Of a stretch of 64,000 nt of DNA, positions 44,478 through 53,133 are shown in pieces. The DNA comes from JAVKBW01 sp040222995. GTDB lineage: Bacteria; Pseudomonadota; Alphaproteobacteria; UBA8366; Aestuariispiraceae. Position 1 is the first letter of the stretch. Every line of letters starts with the position of its first letter. The stretch spans positions 310,001 to 374,000 of the forward strand of contig JAVKBW010000039.1 in the NCBI GenBank assembly GCA_040222995.1. The letters are read 5' to 3'. Position numbers and translations under genes: made by a program. A model generated the notes under the pieces. The model had not been told where the DNA came from. It did not search any database and saw only the letters and a program-made list of their open reading frames with translations.

Positions 44478-45571
44478 CCAGGACTTTTCTGACAAACCGG
44501 CGCAATCTTCTCGGTGCGGCAGCAGGGCTGGCGGCAGGATCGCTGGCCGCGCCGGCTGTCGCCACGGCGAACACCGCACTTAAATGGCGCATGATAACGT
44601 CATGGCCTGCGAATGCGCCGGGATCGGGCCTGACCGCTTCCCGTCTGGCGAAACGCATCAACGACATGTCCGGCGGCGAGTTGACCGTCACCGTCTATGC
44701 CGCCGGCGAACTCGCGCCCGCATTCGAGGTGCTCGACGCTGTCGGCGCGGGATCGGCGGAAATGGGTCATACAGCTCCCCTGTTCTGGCAAGGCAAGATG
44801 CCTGTCGCCGCCTTGTTCACAGCCGCTCCGTTCGGGCTGACGCCCCTGGAACACCATGCCTGGATATTCCACGGCGGCGGTCAGAAGCTCTGGGACAGAC
44901 TATACGGGCCGTTCGGCGTCAAACCCTTCATGGGCGCGAATTCCGGCCTGCAGATGGGCGGATGGTTCAAACGCGAGATAAACAGCCTCGAGGATCTGAA
45001 GGGGCTGAAAATGCGGATTCCCGGTCTCGGCGGCGCCATTCTGGAAAAGCTGGGCGGCCTGCCCACGTCCATTCCGCCCGGCGAGATCTTCACCGCCTTG
45101 CAATCCGGGCTGATCGACGGCACCGAGTTTCTCGGCCCGTGGGCCGATTCGAGTTTCGGCTTTCAGAAGGTAGCGCCCTATTACTATTTTCCGGGTTTCC
45201 ATGAGCCGAACGGAACCGGCGAATGCCTGGTGAATACGAATGCGTATGAAAGCCTGCCTGGCCATTTGAAGCAGATCGTCGAGAACGCCTGCATGGCGGA
45301 AAACTCCTACGCGCTGGCGGAAACGGAATGGTTCAATGCCGAAGCGTTGCAGAAGCTTGTCGAAAAGGACGGGGTTACGCTTCGGCAATGGCCGGAAGAC
45401 ATTCTGAAAGCCGCCCGGGCTGCCGGTGAAGACGTGCTCGACAGGCTGGCGACGACGGATGCGCTTTCCGGTGAAATTGTCGACTCATTCAGGGCCGCCA
45501 GAACCCGCACCTCTGCCTGGAGCAAGGTCGGACATATGCCGTTCTATGCGGCGCGAGCGCTTTCGCCGTGA
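44474..45571 (+). CDS. TRAP-type substrate-binding protein (DctP, TakP-like), solitary
   Basis: The 365-residue protein has a Tat-like signal (NRRNLLGAAAGLAAG, cleaved after the alanine run) and a DctP fold resembling the TakP 2-keto acid branch: NSGLQMGGWF, GLKMRIPGLGGAILEKLGG with the carboxylate-binding arginine, and the DGTEFLGPW and YYYFPGFHEPNG blocks. TRAP systems need DctQ and DctM membrane proteins, and neither is present. The gene overlaps thiD by four bases and the ABC ATPase gene by four bases, so it belongs to the thiamin operon. Its ligand may be a carboxylated thiamin precursor; this is inference. Confidence 0.9.
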   Translation: MTRTFLTNRRNLLGAAAGLAAGSLAAPAVATANTALKWRMITSWPANAPGSGLTASRLAKRINDMSGGELTVTVYAAGELAPAFEVLDAVGAGSAEMGHTAPLFWQGKMPVAALFTAAPFGLTPLEHHAWIFHGGGQKLWDRLYGPFGVKPFMGANSGLQMGGWFKREINSLEDLKGLKMRIPGLGGAILEKLGGLPTSIPPGEIFTALQSGLIDGTEFLGPWADSSFGFQKVAPYYYFPGFHEPNGTGECLVNTNAYESLPGHLKQIVENACMAENSYALAETEWFNAEALQKLVEKDGVTLRQWPEDILKAARAAGEDVLDRLATTDALSGEIVDSFRAARTRTSAWSKVGHMPFYAARALSP

Positions 45572-46344
45572 CGAAGGACACCGATAGTCCCAGTGCTCCC
45601 GGCATGCTCATCCAAAAGGTAACGGCTGCGTTCGCCGGGCAGAAACCGGTTTTCGAGGCGCTTGATCTGCATGTCGAACCGCAGAGCTGGACCTGCCTTC
45701 TGGGGCCGAGCGGCGTCGGCAAATCGACCCTGCTTCGGCTAATCGCCGGTCTGCCCGGCACCGCAGAGATAGCCGGAACCGTGACGGCGGACGACCGCAA
45801 GCCGATTGCCGGCCGGATCGCCTATATGGGACAGCAGGATCTGCTGCTTCCCTGGGCCAGCATCCTGGACAATGTCATGATCGGATTGCGGTTGCGCGGG
45901 CGGCGGCCGGACACGGCGGACATGGAACGAGCACAGGGTCTGCTGGCGCGGCTCGGTCTCACCGACCGTCACGATGCCTTGCCGGCCGACTATTCCGGCG
46001 GCATGCGCCAGCGCGTCGCTTTGGCCCGAACGCTGTTCGAAGATCAGCCGATTGTCCTGATGGACGAACCTTTCTCCAAACTCGACGCGCTGGCGCGCCG
46101 CCGCCTCCAGGATCTGGCCGTTCAGGTGCTGAAAGGCAGAACCGTCTTTCTTGTAACCCACGATCCGGTTGAAGCGCTGCGTGTCGCAGACCGGATAATT
46201 GTGATGGCCGGACAGCCGGCGACGGTAACGGAACCCGTGCTGCCGGCAACGCAACGCCCCCGGCAGGAAACCGACAACGGCTTCTGGGACGCGCACAAGG
46301 CGATCCTGGCGCAACTCGACCCGCAGAGCGTGGCGGCGGCCTGA
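45568..46344 (+). CDS. thiZ: ABC transporter ATPase, probable pyrimidine (HMP) importer ThiZ
   Basis: The 258-residue ATPase starts at GTG 45568 (GTGA overlap). Walker A is LLGPSGVGKSTLLRLIAG (about 43-60), the signature is YSGGMRQRVALARTL, and Walker B is PIVLMDEPFSKLDAL, followed by the H-loop VTHDPVEALR. It resembles ATPases of nitrate/taurine/NMT1-type importers. The riboswitch and the adjacent permease and ThiY-like protein suggest import of HMP or an HMP precursor. Confidence 0.88.
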   Translation: MTKDTDSPSAPGMLIQKVTAAFAGQKPVFEALDLHVEPQSWTCLLGPSGVGKSTLLRLIAGLPGTAEIAGTVTADDRKPIAGRIAYMGQQDLLLPWASILDNVMIGLRLRGRRPDTADMERAQGLLARLGLTDRHDALPADYSGGMRQRVALARTLFEDQPIVLMDEPFSKLDALARRRLQDLAVQVLKGRTVFLVTHDPVEALRVADRIIVMAGQPATVTEPVLPATQRPRQETDNGFWDAHKAILAQLDPQSVAAA

Positions 46345-46345
46345 C

Positions 46346-47098
46346 ATGGTTCTACGCGCGCTTGTGGCCGGACTGGTGATTATCCTGCTTTGGCAGCTCG
46401 TTGTATCGGTCACCAATGTGCCGGATTTTATCCTGCCATCGCCGGCGGGCGTTTTCAGCGCACTGATCGAGGATGCGGCCTTTCTGGCGCCGCATGCCGG
46501 CATCACCGCGTTGGAAATCGTTCTCGGGCTTGTGATCGGCACCGTTCTGGGCAGCATCAGCGCCATTCTGATGATCTGGTTCAGGCCGGTCCGAACCTGG
46601 CTGTTTCCGGTGCTGGTGATAAGCCAGGCGCTGCCCGTCTTCGCCCTCGCGCCGATACTGGTTTTGTGGCTGGGATACGGCCTTGCATCGAAAATCGCAA
46701 TGGCCGTGATGATTATCTTCTTTCCCGTCACAGCCGCCCTGTATGACGGGCTGCGCCGCACCGATCCCGGTCTGCTCGATCTGGCCCGGACGATGGGCGC
46801 AGACTCATGGGCGCTGCTGCGCCATATCCGGATACCCGCCGCGCTGCCGGTCTTCGCCAGTGGTTTGCGGGTCGCAACGGCGGTCGCGCCGATTGGCGCG
46901 GTGGTCGGCGAATGGGTCGGTTCCAGCGCCGGCCTTGGCTACCTGATGCTGCACTGGAACGCCCGGATGCAGGTGGATTCTATGTTCGCGGCTTTGGTCG
47001 TTCTCGCGGCCCTGGCCGTGTCTTTGTATTTCCTGGTCGATCACGCCCTGCGTCGATTGACCTACTGGCAAACCGAAACCGATATGACGAAAGGATAA
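46346..47098 (+). CDS. thiX: ABC transporter permease, probable ThiX
   Basis: The 250-residue BPD_transp_1 permease has about six membrane helices and the EAA loop in DLARTMGADSWALLRHIRIPAALP (a shorter stretch of which contacts the ATPase). FILPSPAGVFSAL at the N terminus is typical of SsuC/TauC/ThiX permeases. It begins one base after the ATPase stop and is followed four bases later by thiY. Confidence 0.88.
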   Translation: MVLRALVAGLVIILLWQLVVSVTNVPDFILPSPAGVFSALIEDAAFLAPHAGITALEIVLGLVIGTVLGSISAILMIWFRPVRTWLFPVLVISQALPVFALAPILVLWLGYGLASKIAMAVMIIFFPVTAALYDGLRRTDPGLLDLARTMGADSWALLRHIRIPAALPVFASGLRVATAVAPIGAVVGEWVGSSAGLGYLMLHWNARMQVDSMFAALVVLAALAVSLYFLVDHALRRLTYWQTETDMTKG

Positions 47099-47102
47099 TA
47101 TA

Positions 47103-48047
47103 TTGCGCGCTTTCTTCTCGATTGTCGTCTCCGGCCTTCTGGTCGCATCCGCACCGGCGGCTGCACAGGATAAACTGACCCTACTGCTCGACTGGTTCAT
47201 CAATCCCGACCACGGCCCGCTGATCGTTGCGCAGGAGCGCGGCTATTTCGATGCCGCCGGGCTGGATGTCAGCATCGTCGAACCGGCCGACCCCAGCGCG
47301 CCGCCGAAACTGGTCGCGGCGGGTCAGGCTGATCTCGCCGTATCCTACCAGCCACAGCTTCATGTCCAGGTATCCGAAGGCCTGCCGCTTGTAAGGGTCG
47401 GTACGCTGGTTGCGACACCGCTGAATTCACTGGTCGTCCTAGCGGACGGACCGATCCAGCGGATCGCCGATCTGAAGGGACGGAAAGTCGGTTTTTCGGT
47501 CGGCGGGTTCGAGGAAATCGTGCTCGGTGCGATGCTGCGGCGGAATGGCCTGACCCTCAACGATGTTGAACTGGTGAATGTGAACTTTTCGCTGTCGCCG
47601 TCGCTGATAACCGGTCAGGTCGATGCCGTAATCGGGGCTTTCCGGAACTTCGAGCTCAATCAGATGAATATCGTCGGGCACCCCGGAGCGGCCTTCTTTC
47701 CCGAAGAAGAAGGGGTTCCACCCTATGACGAGCTGATTCTCGTGGCTCACCGTGACATCGCGGAAAGCAATGTTATTCGCCGCTTCCTAGATGCGCTCGA
47801 AGCCGCGACGATCTGGACCATCAATCACCCGGCGGCGGCGTGGGACCTGTTCCGCAAGACCGACAAGAAACTCGATGACGAGTTGAACAGGCTCGCCTGG
47901 ATCGACACCCTGCCGCGTCTGGCGCTTCGTCCCGCAGCGCTTGATACCCGTCGCTACGACAGGTTTGCGACTTTCATGCAGGAATCTGGCATGATTTCGG
48001 ACACACCGCCGGTACCGGTATACGCCATTGAAGTGACGGGAGAATAA
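47103..48047 (+). CDS. thiY: ThiY/NMT1-like periplasmic binding protein
   Basis: The 314-residue product starts at TTG 47103 after AAAGGA, with a signal peptide cut near PAAAQDK. It is a THI5/NMT1-type binding protein: LTLLLDWFINPDHGPLIVAQERGYF at the mature N terminus (shorter core LLLDWFINPDHGP), then ADLAVSYQPQL. Family members bind N-formyl-4-amino-5-aminomethyl-2-methylpyrimidine or HMP. It is last in the operon. Confidence 0.9.
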   Translation: MRAFFSIVVSGLLVASAPAAAQDKLTLLLDWFINPDHGPLIVAQERGYFDAAGLDVSIVEPADPSAPPKLVAAGQADLAVSYQPQLHVQVSEGLPLVRVGTLVATPLNSLVVLADGPIQRIADLKGRKVGFSVGGFEEIVLGAMLRRNGLTLNDVELVNVNFSLSPSLITGQVDAVIGAFRNFELNQMNIVGHPGAAFFPEEEGVPPYDELILVAHRDIAESNVIRRFLDALEAATIWTINHPAAAWDLFRKTDKKLDDELNRLAWIDTLPRLALRPAALDTRRYDRFATFMQESGMISDTPPVPVYAIEVTGE

Positions 48048-48056
48048 GGGCCTGAT

Positions 48057-48596
48057 TTATTGCGTGGCGCGGTTGAAGCGCAGTTCATCCTTCGACAATT
48101 CGAACCCGGTGAATATGACGAAACTGTCGCCACGCTGCTCTTCCGTTTTGGGGATTTCGATGACCAGTCTTTCCCGATGCAGGACGGTAGACCGGTTGCC
48201 GCTGAAATCGACGGCGACCGGCAGCGACCGCCGTTGCAGGATGGTACGGTCCTTATCGGCAACAGCGACGAATATCGACAGTGATCCGACCGAGCTTGTG
48301 CTTGCCGGGCCTTCGCGAACGCCGATTTCAAGGATCGCCTCCACTTCCACCAGATCGTCGTCTACCGAGCAGACACCCCGTGCAGCGGTGAAACGCGTTT
48401 CCATGATGACATCCGTAATATCGCCATCGCTGCCATCCACAAAGCGCGTCATCGTGCCTGTGTCTACCGGTACGCGAATCGATGGACAGCGAACAAGCGG
48501 CTCGTTACCGGAACACCCGGCCAGAACCGCAATCGCTATCAGGAAAAGTAGGCTGCACCGTGCAAAAAGCCGCACGCTGCCGAATGTCGCAGGCAA
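48057..48596 (-). CDS. Small lipoprotein of unknown function
   Basis: From TTG 48596 (preceded by AAGGA) the product is 179 residues, with a lipoprotein signal and lipobox VLAGCSG. The frame is open to 48668 but the upstream part lacks a good start site. The mature part appears beta-rich, with a PKTEEQRGDSFVIFTGFELS segment near the C terminus, and resembles no family I can name. It converges on thiY, nine bases apart, and is co-directional with the CDGSH gene. Confidence 0.65.
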   Translation of the reverse strand: MPATFGSVRLFARCSLLFLIAIAVLAGCSGNEPLVRCPSIRVPVDTGTMTRFVDGSDGDITDVIMETRFTAARGVCSVDDDLVEVEAILEIGVREGPASTSSVGSLSIFVAVADKDRTILQRRSLPVAVDFSGNRSTVLHRERLVIEIPKTEEQRGDSFVIFTGFELSKDELRFNRATQ

Positions 48597-48609
48597 AATG
48601 ATCGATTCC

Positions 48610-48849
48610 TTACAGTCTTGAATGACTTCCGTCACACAGAGGCTTCTTGCCACTATTTTTGCACCCACAAAAGTAAACCTTGCCGGTCTTTGCCGCCTTG
48701 TAGGAGACCGGCGAGAAAGGTCCCCCCGAATGGCTGCCGTCGCAGAAGGGTTGTTTGGCCGATTTGCCGCAGGCGCACCAGAAATATGTCTTCCCTTCGG
48801 TCACATCGACACCAAATGGTTCTCTGGCTGCAATTTCCGGCTGACTCAT
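48610..48849 (-). CDS. Double CDGSH iron-sulfur protein
   Basis: The 79-residue protein from ATG 48849 (GAGGGT upstream) has two CDGSH motifs: WCACGKSAKQPFCDGSH and FCGCKNSGKKPLCDGSH, each with the CxC-x8-CxxxH ligand pattern that binds a 2Fe-2S cluster. Double CDGSH proteins are common in bacteria and are thought to work in redox or cluster transfer. It is divergent from ispH, which is itself an iron-sulfur enzyme. Confidence 0.93.
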   Translation of the reverse strand: MSQPEIAAREPFGVDVTEGKTYFWCACGKSAKQPFCDGSHSGGPFSPVSYKAAKTGKVYFCGCKNSGKKPLCDGSHSRL

Positions 48850-48957
48850 CGTTTGTACCCTCGTTGTACTCGGCGGTTGCAAATGCGAGACTACTTTGCG
48901 AATAGCTGAAGTGTAAACACGGGCTTCGTTCGCCACAAGCAGGACCATGACAAGGCT

Positions 48958-49944
48958 ATGACCGACCTATCCGCCAGCATGCCGCCAGGCACGATATCAA
49001 CAGCGAAACCGCCGCTGGAAATCCTGCTGGCCGGTCCGCGGGGATTCTGCGCCGGTGTGGAACGGGCGATCCTGATCGTCGAAAAGGCTCTGGACCGGTA
49101 CGGCCCGCCGGTTTATGTGCGGCACGAGATCGTACACAACCGGTTCGTGGTCGAGCAGCTTGAATCCAAGGGCGCGGTCTTTATTGACGAGCTGGACGAT
49201 GTGCCGGACGACCGGCCTGTGATCTTTTCCGCCCACGGGGTGCCGAAATCCGTTCCGGCGGAAGCAACCCGGCGCAACCTGTTTTTTGTCGATGCCACCT
49301 GCCCGCTGGTCAGCAAGGTCCATCGCGAGGCGGAACGTCACCACCGAAACGGCATGCATGTCGTGCTGATCGGCCATACCGGACACCCCGAAGTTATCGG
49401 CACCATGGGCCAGTTGCCGGACGGCGCCATTACGCTGGTTGAGACGGTCGACGATGTCGCGAAGCTTCCCTTCCCCGCCGACACACCCCTTGCCCATGCG
49501 ACGCAGACAACTTTGTCAGTCGATGAGACCAGAGATATTCTCGAGGCGCTGCAAGCCCGGTACCCGCATATCGCGGCGCCGAAAAAGGAGGACATCTGCT
49601 ATGCAACGACCAACCGTCAGGTGGCGATCAAGACAATCGCAGCCGACGCCGATGCCGTGCTGGTGATTGGCGCGCCGAATTCCTCCAATTCCAAACGTCT
49701 GGTGGATGTCGCGCGGGAATCCGGTTGCGCCAATGCCCATCTCATCCAGCGCGCTGCCGACATCGACTGGAATATCCTGCGGAATGCGTCGATCCTTGGC
49801 ATTACCGCCGGCGCATCCGCACCGGAAGTTCTGGTCGACGAAGTGATTGCCGCGTGCCGCAACCGTTTCGATGTAACCGTTACCGAACGGGTTACGGCGG
49901 TAGAGGATGTGGAATTCAAGATGCCTCGCGTACTGGTTGGATAA
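48958..49944 (+). CDS. ispH: 4-hydroxy-3-methylbut-2-enyl diphosphate reductase IspH
   Basis: Last enzyme of the MEP isoprenoid pathway, with a 4Fe-4S cluster. The 328-residue product has the three cluster cysteines in GPRGFCAGVERAI, VDATCPLVSKVH and DICYATTNRQ, plus the substrate motif GAPNSSNSKRL. The ATG at 48958 has only a short spacing to AAGG. The next gene, thrB, follows eight bases after its stop. Confidence 0.97.
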   Translation: MTDLSASMPPGTISTAKPPLEILLAGPRGFCAGVERAILIVEKALDRYGPPVYVRHEIVHNRFVVEQLESKGAVFIDELDDVPDDRPVIFSAHGVPKSVPAEATRRNLFFVDATCPLVSKVHREAERHHRNGMHVVLIGHTGHPEVIGTMGQLPDGAITLVETVDDVAKLPFPADTPLAHATQTTLSVDETRDILEALQARYPHIAAPKKEDICYATTNRQVAIKTIAADADAVLVIGAPNSSNSKRLVDVARESGCANAHLIQRAADIDWNILRNASILGITAGASAPEVLVDEVIAACRNRFDVTVTERVTAVEDVEFKMPRVLVG

Positions 49945-49952
49945 CGGAAATC

Positions 49953-50945
49953 ATGGCGGTTTACACAGAGGTTTCCGATGAGGATGTCATCGACTTTGCA
50001 GCCGATTACGGGATCGGCGCTGTCGTGGCGTTGAAAGGTATCGCGGAAGGCGTCGAGAATTCGAACTACCTTCTGCAGACCACCGAAGGGTCCTATATCC
50101 TGACTTTGTACGAAAAGCGGGTTCATGCCGAAGACCTGCCGTTTTTTCTGTCTTTGATGGGCTATCTGCAATCGAAGGGCATTCCTTGCCCGCAGCCGCT
50201 GACGACGCGCTACGGCGATCAGTTACGCACGCTCTGCGGCCGGCCGGCCTGCCTGACGAGCTTTTTGGAGGGCATGTGGCCCCGGAAGATCAAACCGTTT
50301 CATCTGACCGAACTCGGAGCGGCCCTCGGGCGGCTTCATCTGGCGGGAGCCGATTTCGACATGCACCGAGCCAACAACCTGTCGATTGGCGGATGGCGTC
50401 CCTTGTTCGACCAAAGCAAGGAACGGGCGCATGAAGTCCACCCCGACCTGACAGGCATCCTGCAAACCGAACTCGACTTTCTGGAAAGCAACTGGCCCAA
50501 AGACCTGCCTTACGGCGTCTGCCATGCGGACCTGTTTCCGGACAATGTCTTCTTCATCGGCGATTCTCTGTCGGGCCTGATCGATTTTTACTTCGCCTGT
50601 AACGATTTTTACGCCTATGACCTGGGTATCTGTCTGAACGCGTGGTGTTTCGAAAAGGATTCGAGTTTCAACACGACCAAGGCGCGCAACCTGCTGACCG
50701 CCTACAGCAAGACCAAACCGCTCACACAGGATGAACTGGACGCCCTGCCGGTACTGGCGCGAGGCTCCGCCGTACGGTTCCTGCTGACCCGGTTGTACGA
50801 CTGGCTGCACGGACCGAAAGACGCGCTGGTTCGGCCGAAAGATCCGCTCGAATATCTCAACATCCTGCGCTTTCACCAGGGCGTGAACTCTGTCGCATCC
50901 TACGGGCTGGATGCGAAACAGTGCCTTGAATCGTCATCCGCATGA
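49953..50945 (+). CDS. thrB: Homoserine kinase ThrB (APH-like type)
   Basis: Phosphorylates homoserine in threonine synthesis. ATG 49953 gives a 330-residue protein of the aminoglycoside-phosphotransferase-like ThrB family, not the GHMP family. Motifs are GVENSNYLL, the catalytic loop GVCHADLFPDNVFF and the metal-binding GLIDFYFACNDFYAYDL. The frame is open upstream inside ispH. Threonine synthase (thrC) is also in the window. It overlaps rnhA by four bases. Confidence 0.95.
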   Translation: MAVYTEVSDEDVIDFAADYGIGAVVALKGIAEGVENSNYLLQTTEGSYILTLYEKRVHAEDLPFFLSLMGYLQSKGIPCPQPLTTRYGDQLRTLCGRPACLTSFLEGMWPRKIKPFHLTELGAALGRLHLAGADFDMHRANNLSIGGWRPLFDQSKERAHEVHPDLTGILQTELDFLESNWPKDLPYGVCHADLFPDNVFFIGDSLSGLIDFYFACNDFYAYDLGICLNAWCFEKDSSFNTTKARNLLTAYSKTKPLTQDELDALPVLARGSAVRFLLTRLYDWLHGPKDALVRPKDPLEYLNILRFHQGVNSVASYGLDAKQCLESSSA

Positions 50946-51397
50946 CCGAAAGCGAAGGGGACAACAGCGCGACGGTCGAAATGTTCACCGACGGCGCCTG
51001 CAGCGGCAATCCCGGCCCCGGCGGATGGGGTGCCCTGTTGCGTTGGCGAGGTCAGGAAAGGGAACTCAGCGGCGGCGACGCGGAAACCACCAACAACCGC
51101 ATGGAACTAATGGCCGCCATTGCCGGGCTGGAGGCGCTCAAGAAACCGACCCGGGTCAGGGTGACCACCGACAGCACCTATGTCCGCGACGGCATCACCT
51201 CCTGGATACATAACTGGCGTCGCAACGGCTGGAAGAACGCCGCCAAGAAACCCGTCAAGAATGCCGACCTGTGGCAACGGCTCGACGCAGCCACGAAAGG
51301 CCATACAATCGAATGGGTCTGGGTGAAGGGGCATGCCGGACACCCGGAAAACGAACGCGCTGACGAACTGGCCAGGCTGGCCATACCGGGACGATAA
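50942..51397 (+). CDS. rnhA: Ribonuclease HI
   Basis: Degrades RNA in RNA-DNA hybrids. The 151-residue protein has the acidic active site in FTDGACSGNPGPGGWG, ETTNNRMELMAAI (Glu), TTDSTYV (Asp) and the C-terminal GHAGHPENERADELA. The ATG overlaps the thrB stop as ATGA, a known alphaproteobacterial arrangement. Confidence 0.97.
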   Translation: MTESEGDNSATVEMFTDGACSGNPGPGGWGALLRWRGQERELSGGDAETTNNRMELMAAIAGLEALKKPTRVRVTTDSTYVRDGITSWIHNWRRNGWKNAAKKPVKNADLWQRLDAATKGHTIEWVWVKGHAGHPENERADELARLAIPGR

Positions 51398-51399
51398 TC

Positions 51400-52437
51400 A
51401 TGTCAGACGCCAGGCCGGTCGTTTTCATGCACATGATGAAAACCGGTGGCCTGACCATGGTTAACGTGCTGCGCGAGGCCTATGGCGTCGACCGCACCTT
51501 CAAACTGGGCAATACGCGCGGTAATGAATTCACCTATATTCGCGATCTGGAAGACGCAGCCGAAAACCCTGACATTCAGGTGTTTATCGGACATTTCGGC
51601 TGGGGTGTCGGCAGGCTGTTCGACCGCCCAGTCCGGTACCTCACGATCCTTCGCCACCCGGTCGACCGGGTCCTGTCGCTATACCAATACAGCAGCAGCG
51701 AGCCCTGCAGCGTCGACGGGTTGATGCGATTTGTCGCGGCGACGCCGGAAGCGAGAAACGGTGTTGTGCGGCGGCTGAACGGATTGGCAACGGCGGACTT
51801 CGGCGCGAACGACTATCGTGCGATCGACTGGCGCGCCATGTTGCCGGCGGATATCGGCATCGAATTATCCAACGACCATCTGGCGGCAGCGACAGACAAC
51901 CTGGGTCGGTTCACGGCTGTCGGCCTGCAGGAACGGTATCCGGAAACACTGCTGCTGTTTCGCGACAGGCTGGACAGCCCGCCGCTGTTCAACATCCGTC
52001 GGCCGTTTCTGAACAATTCCGCTGTCGCCCTGACCCGGCAGGACATCGATCCGATGGTTGCCGAGGCGATCCTGGACCACAACCGGCTTGATCTCGCCTT
52101 GTATGAAAAGGCCGAAGCAGCGTTCCGGCAACATGTCGGGGATCTGCAAAATCGGCGGCCCGTCGAAATGGCGGTGCAGCGCCTGCTGAACGATGGTCTG
52201 CGTCAGCGCGGCAAACAGGTTCTTGAAGAAGATGAAGCCTTTGAAATACTGCAGACCAAGATCAACGGTTTGCTGCAGAGCGGCAAACTGGCTGAAACGG
52301 CCTGCCTGCTTATCTATCTTTTATCCAAACCGCTGGATCGCGAGACTGCGTCAACCTGCCTCGCCCTTTTGCAGAAAATCGGGTCAGAAGAGGATATCGC
52401 GAGGGAGGAAGAAGCCTTCAGGCAGCGGTACGGTTAG
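51400..52437 (+). CDS. Sulfotransferase-like protein
   Basis: The 345-residue protein has the PAPS-binding 5' phosphosulfate loop VVFMHMMKTGGLTMVNVL (like HIxKTGGTS) near residue 8 and a 3' phosphate motif YLTILRHPVDRVLSLY near residue 84. The C-terminal third is helical without a known motif. Substrate is unknown: it could act on a surface glycan or a small metabolite. It starts two bases after rnhA, so it may be co-transcribed. Confidence 0.78.
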   Translation: MSDARPVVFMHMMKTGGLTMVNVLREAYGVDRTFKLGNTRGNEFTYIRDLEDAAENPDIQVFIGHFGWGVGRLFDRPVRYLTILRHPVDRVLSLYQYSSSEPCSVDGLMRFVAATPEARNGVVRRLNGLATADFGANDYRAIDWRAMLPADIGIELSNDHLAAATDNLGRFTAVGLQERYPETLLLFRDRLDSPPLFNIRRPFLNNSAVALTRQDIDPMVAEAILDHNRLDLALYEKAEAAFRQHVGDLQNRRPVEMAVQRLLNDGLRQRGKQVLEEDEAFEILQTKINGLLQSGKLAETACLLIYLLSKPLDRETASTCLALLQKIGSEEDIAREEEAFRQRYG

Positions 52438-52469
52438 CGTTTTCGCCCGCCGATAGGGGAAACGCGACC

Positions 52470-52499
52470 GCATGCCGGCACACCTGCGCCGGTTCATGC
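52470..52499. terminator. Hairpin in the convergent sulfotransferase-peroxiredoxin gap
   Basis: GCATGCCGGC (52470-52479) pairs with GCCGG-TT-CATGC (52488-52499) with a two-base bulge. There is no T-tract on either side, so if it ends transcripts it does so weakly or with help. Confidence 0.35.
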
Positions 52500-52539
52500 A
52501 ATCGCATTCCCGTACCGATCCCGATCCGCTTCGTAGCAA

Positions 52540-53019
52540 CTACAGTTTGGCGATGATGGCTTCCGCCGACGACACGCTGAAATCGCCGGCTTCTTCAACA
52601 GCGAGATGGGTCACGACGCCGTCTTCGGCAATCAGGGCGAACCGCTGTCCGCGCATCCCGAGACCGGCCGCAACCAGATCGAGTTCCAGACCGAGCTGTT
52701 TGGTGAAGGCGCCACTACCATCCGCCAGCATGGTGACCTTACCGTCCGCGCCCTGCATCTTGGCCCACGCATCCATTACGAACGCATCGTTGACGGCAAG
52801 GCAGCAAATCTCGTCGACACCCTTCGCCTTGATCGCATCGGCATGTTCGACAAAACCGGGCAGATGCTTGGCCGAACATGTCGGCGTGAACGCGCCGGGC
52901 AGTGAAAAGATCACCACTTTCTTGCCGGCTGTCATGGCGGCAAAATCTACATCCTCCGGGCCGTTCGCGCCCATGGTCTTCAGTCCGTCGGTTGGAAGCT
53001 TATCGCCTATGCTAATCAT
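52540..53019 (-). CDS. Peroxiredoxin, Prx5/AhpE-like (AhpC/TSA family)
   Basis: Thiol peroxidase of 159 residues. The peroxidatic cysteine is in SLPGAFTPTCSAKHLP (about residue 48), with a further cysteine pair in DEICCLAVND (about 71-72). The Prx5 type usually uses an external thiol such as glutaredoxin. GAGGGG precedes ATG 53019. It lies downstream of the DsbD-like gene on the same strand. Confidence 0.95.
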   Translation of the reverse strand: MISIGDKLPTDGLKTMGANGPEDVDFAAMTAGKKVVIFSLPGAFTPTCSAKHLPGFVEHADAIKAKGVDEICCLAVNDAFVMDAWAKMQGADGKVTMLADGSGAFTKQLGLELDLVAAGLGMRGQRFALIAEDGVVTHLAVEEAGDFSVSSAEAIIAKL

Positions 53020-53133
53020 CGTTTACCCCTCGTTTGGATGTTGAAACCGGGCCCTGCGATGCCCGGATGAAAAATGCTTACGCACCGATACAGCAACATA
53101 GACCAGTCACGGTTTTTTTCCAGACTTGACGTT

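Noticed and set aside
53047..53066. CCGGGC/GCCCGG hairpin upstream of the peroxiredoxin gene
   Set aside because: It may be a weak terminator or leader stem but has no T-tract and is too short to call.
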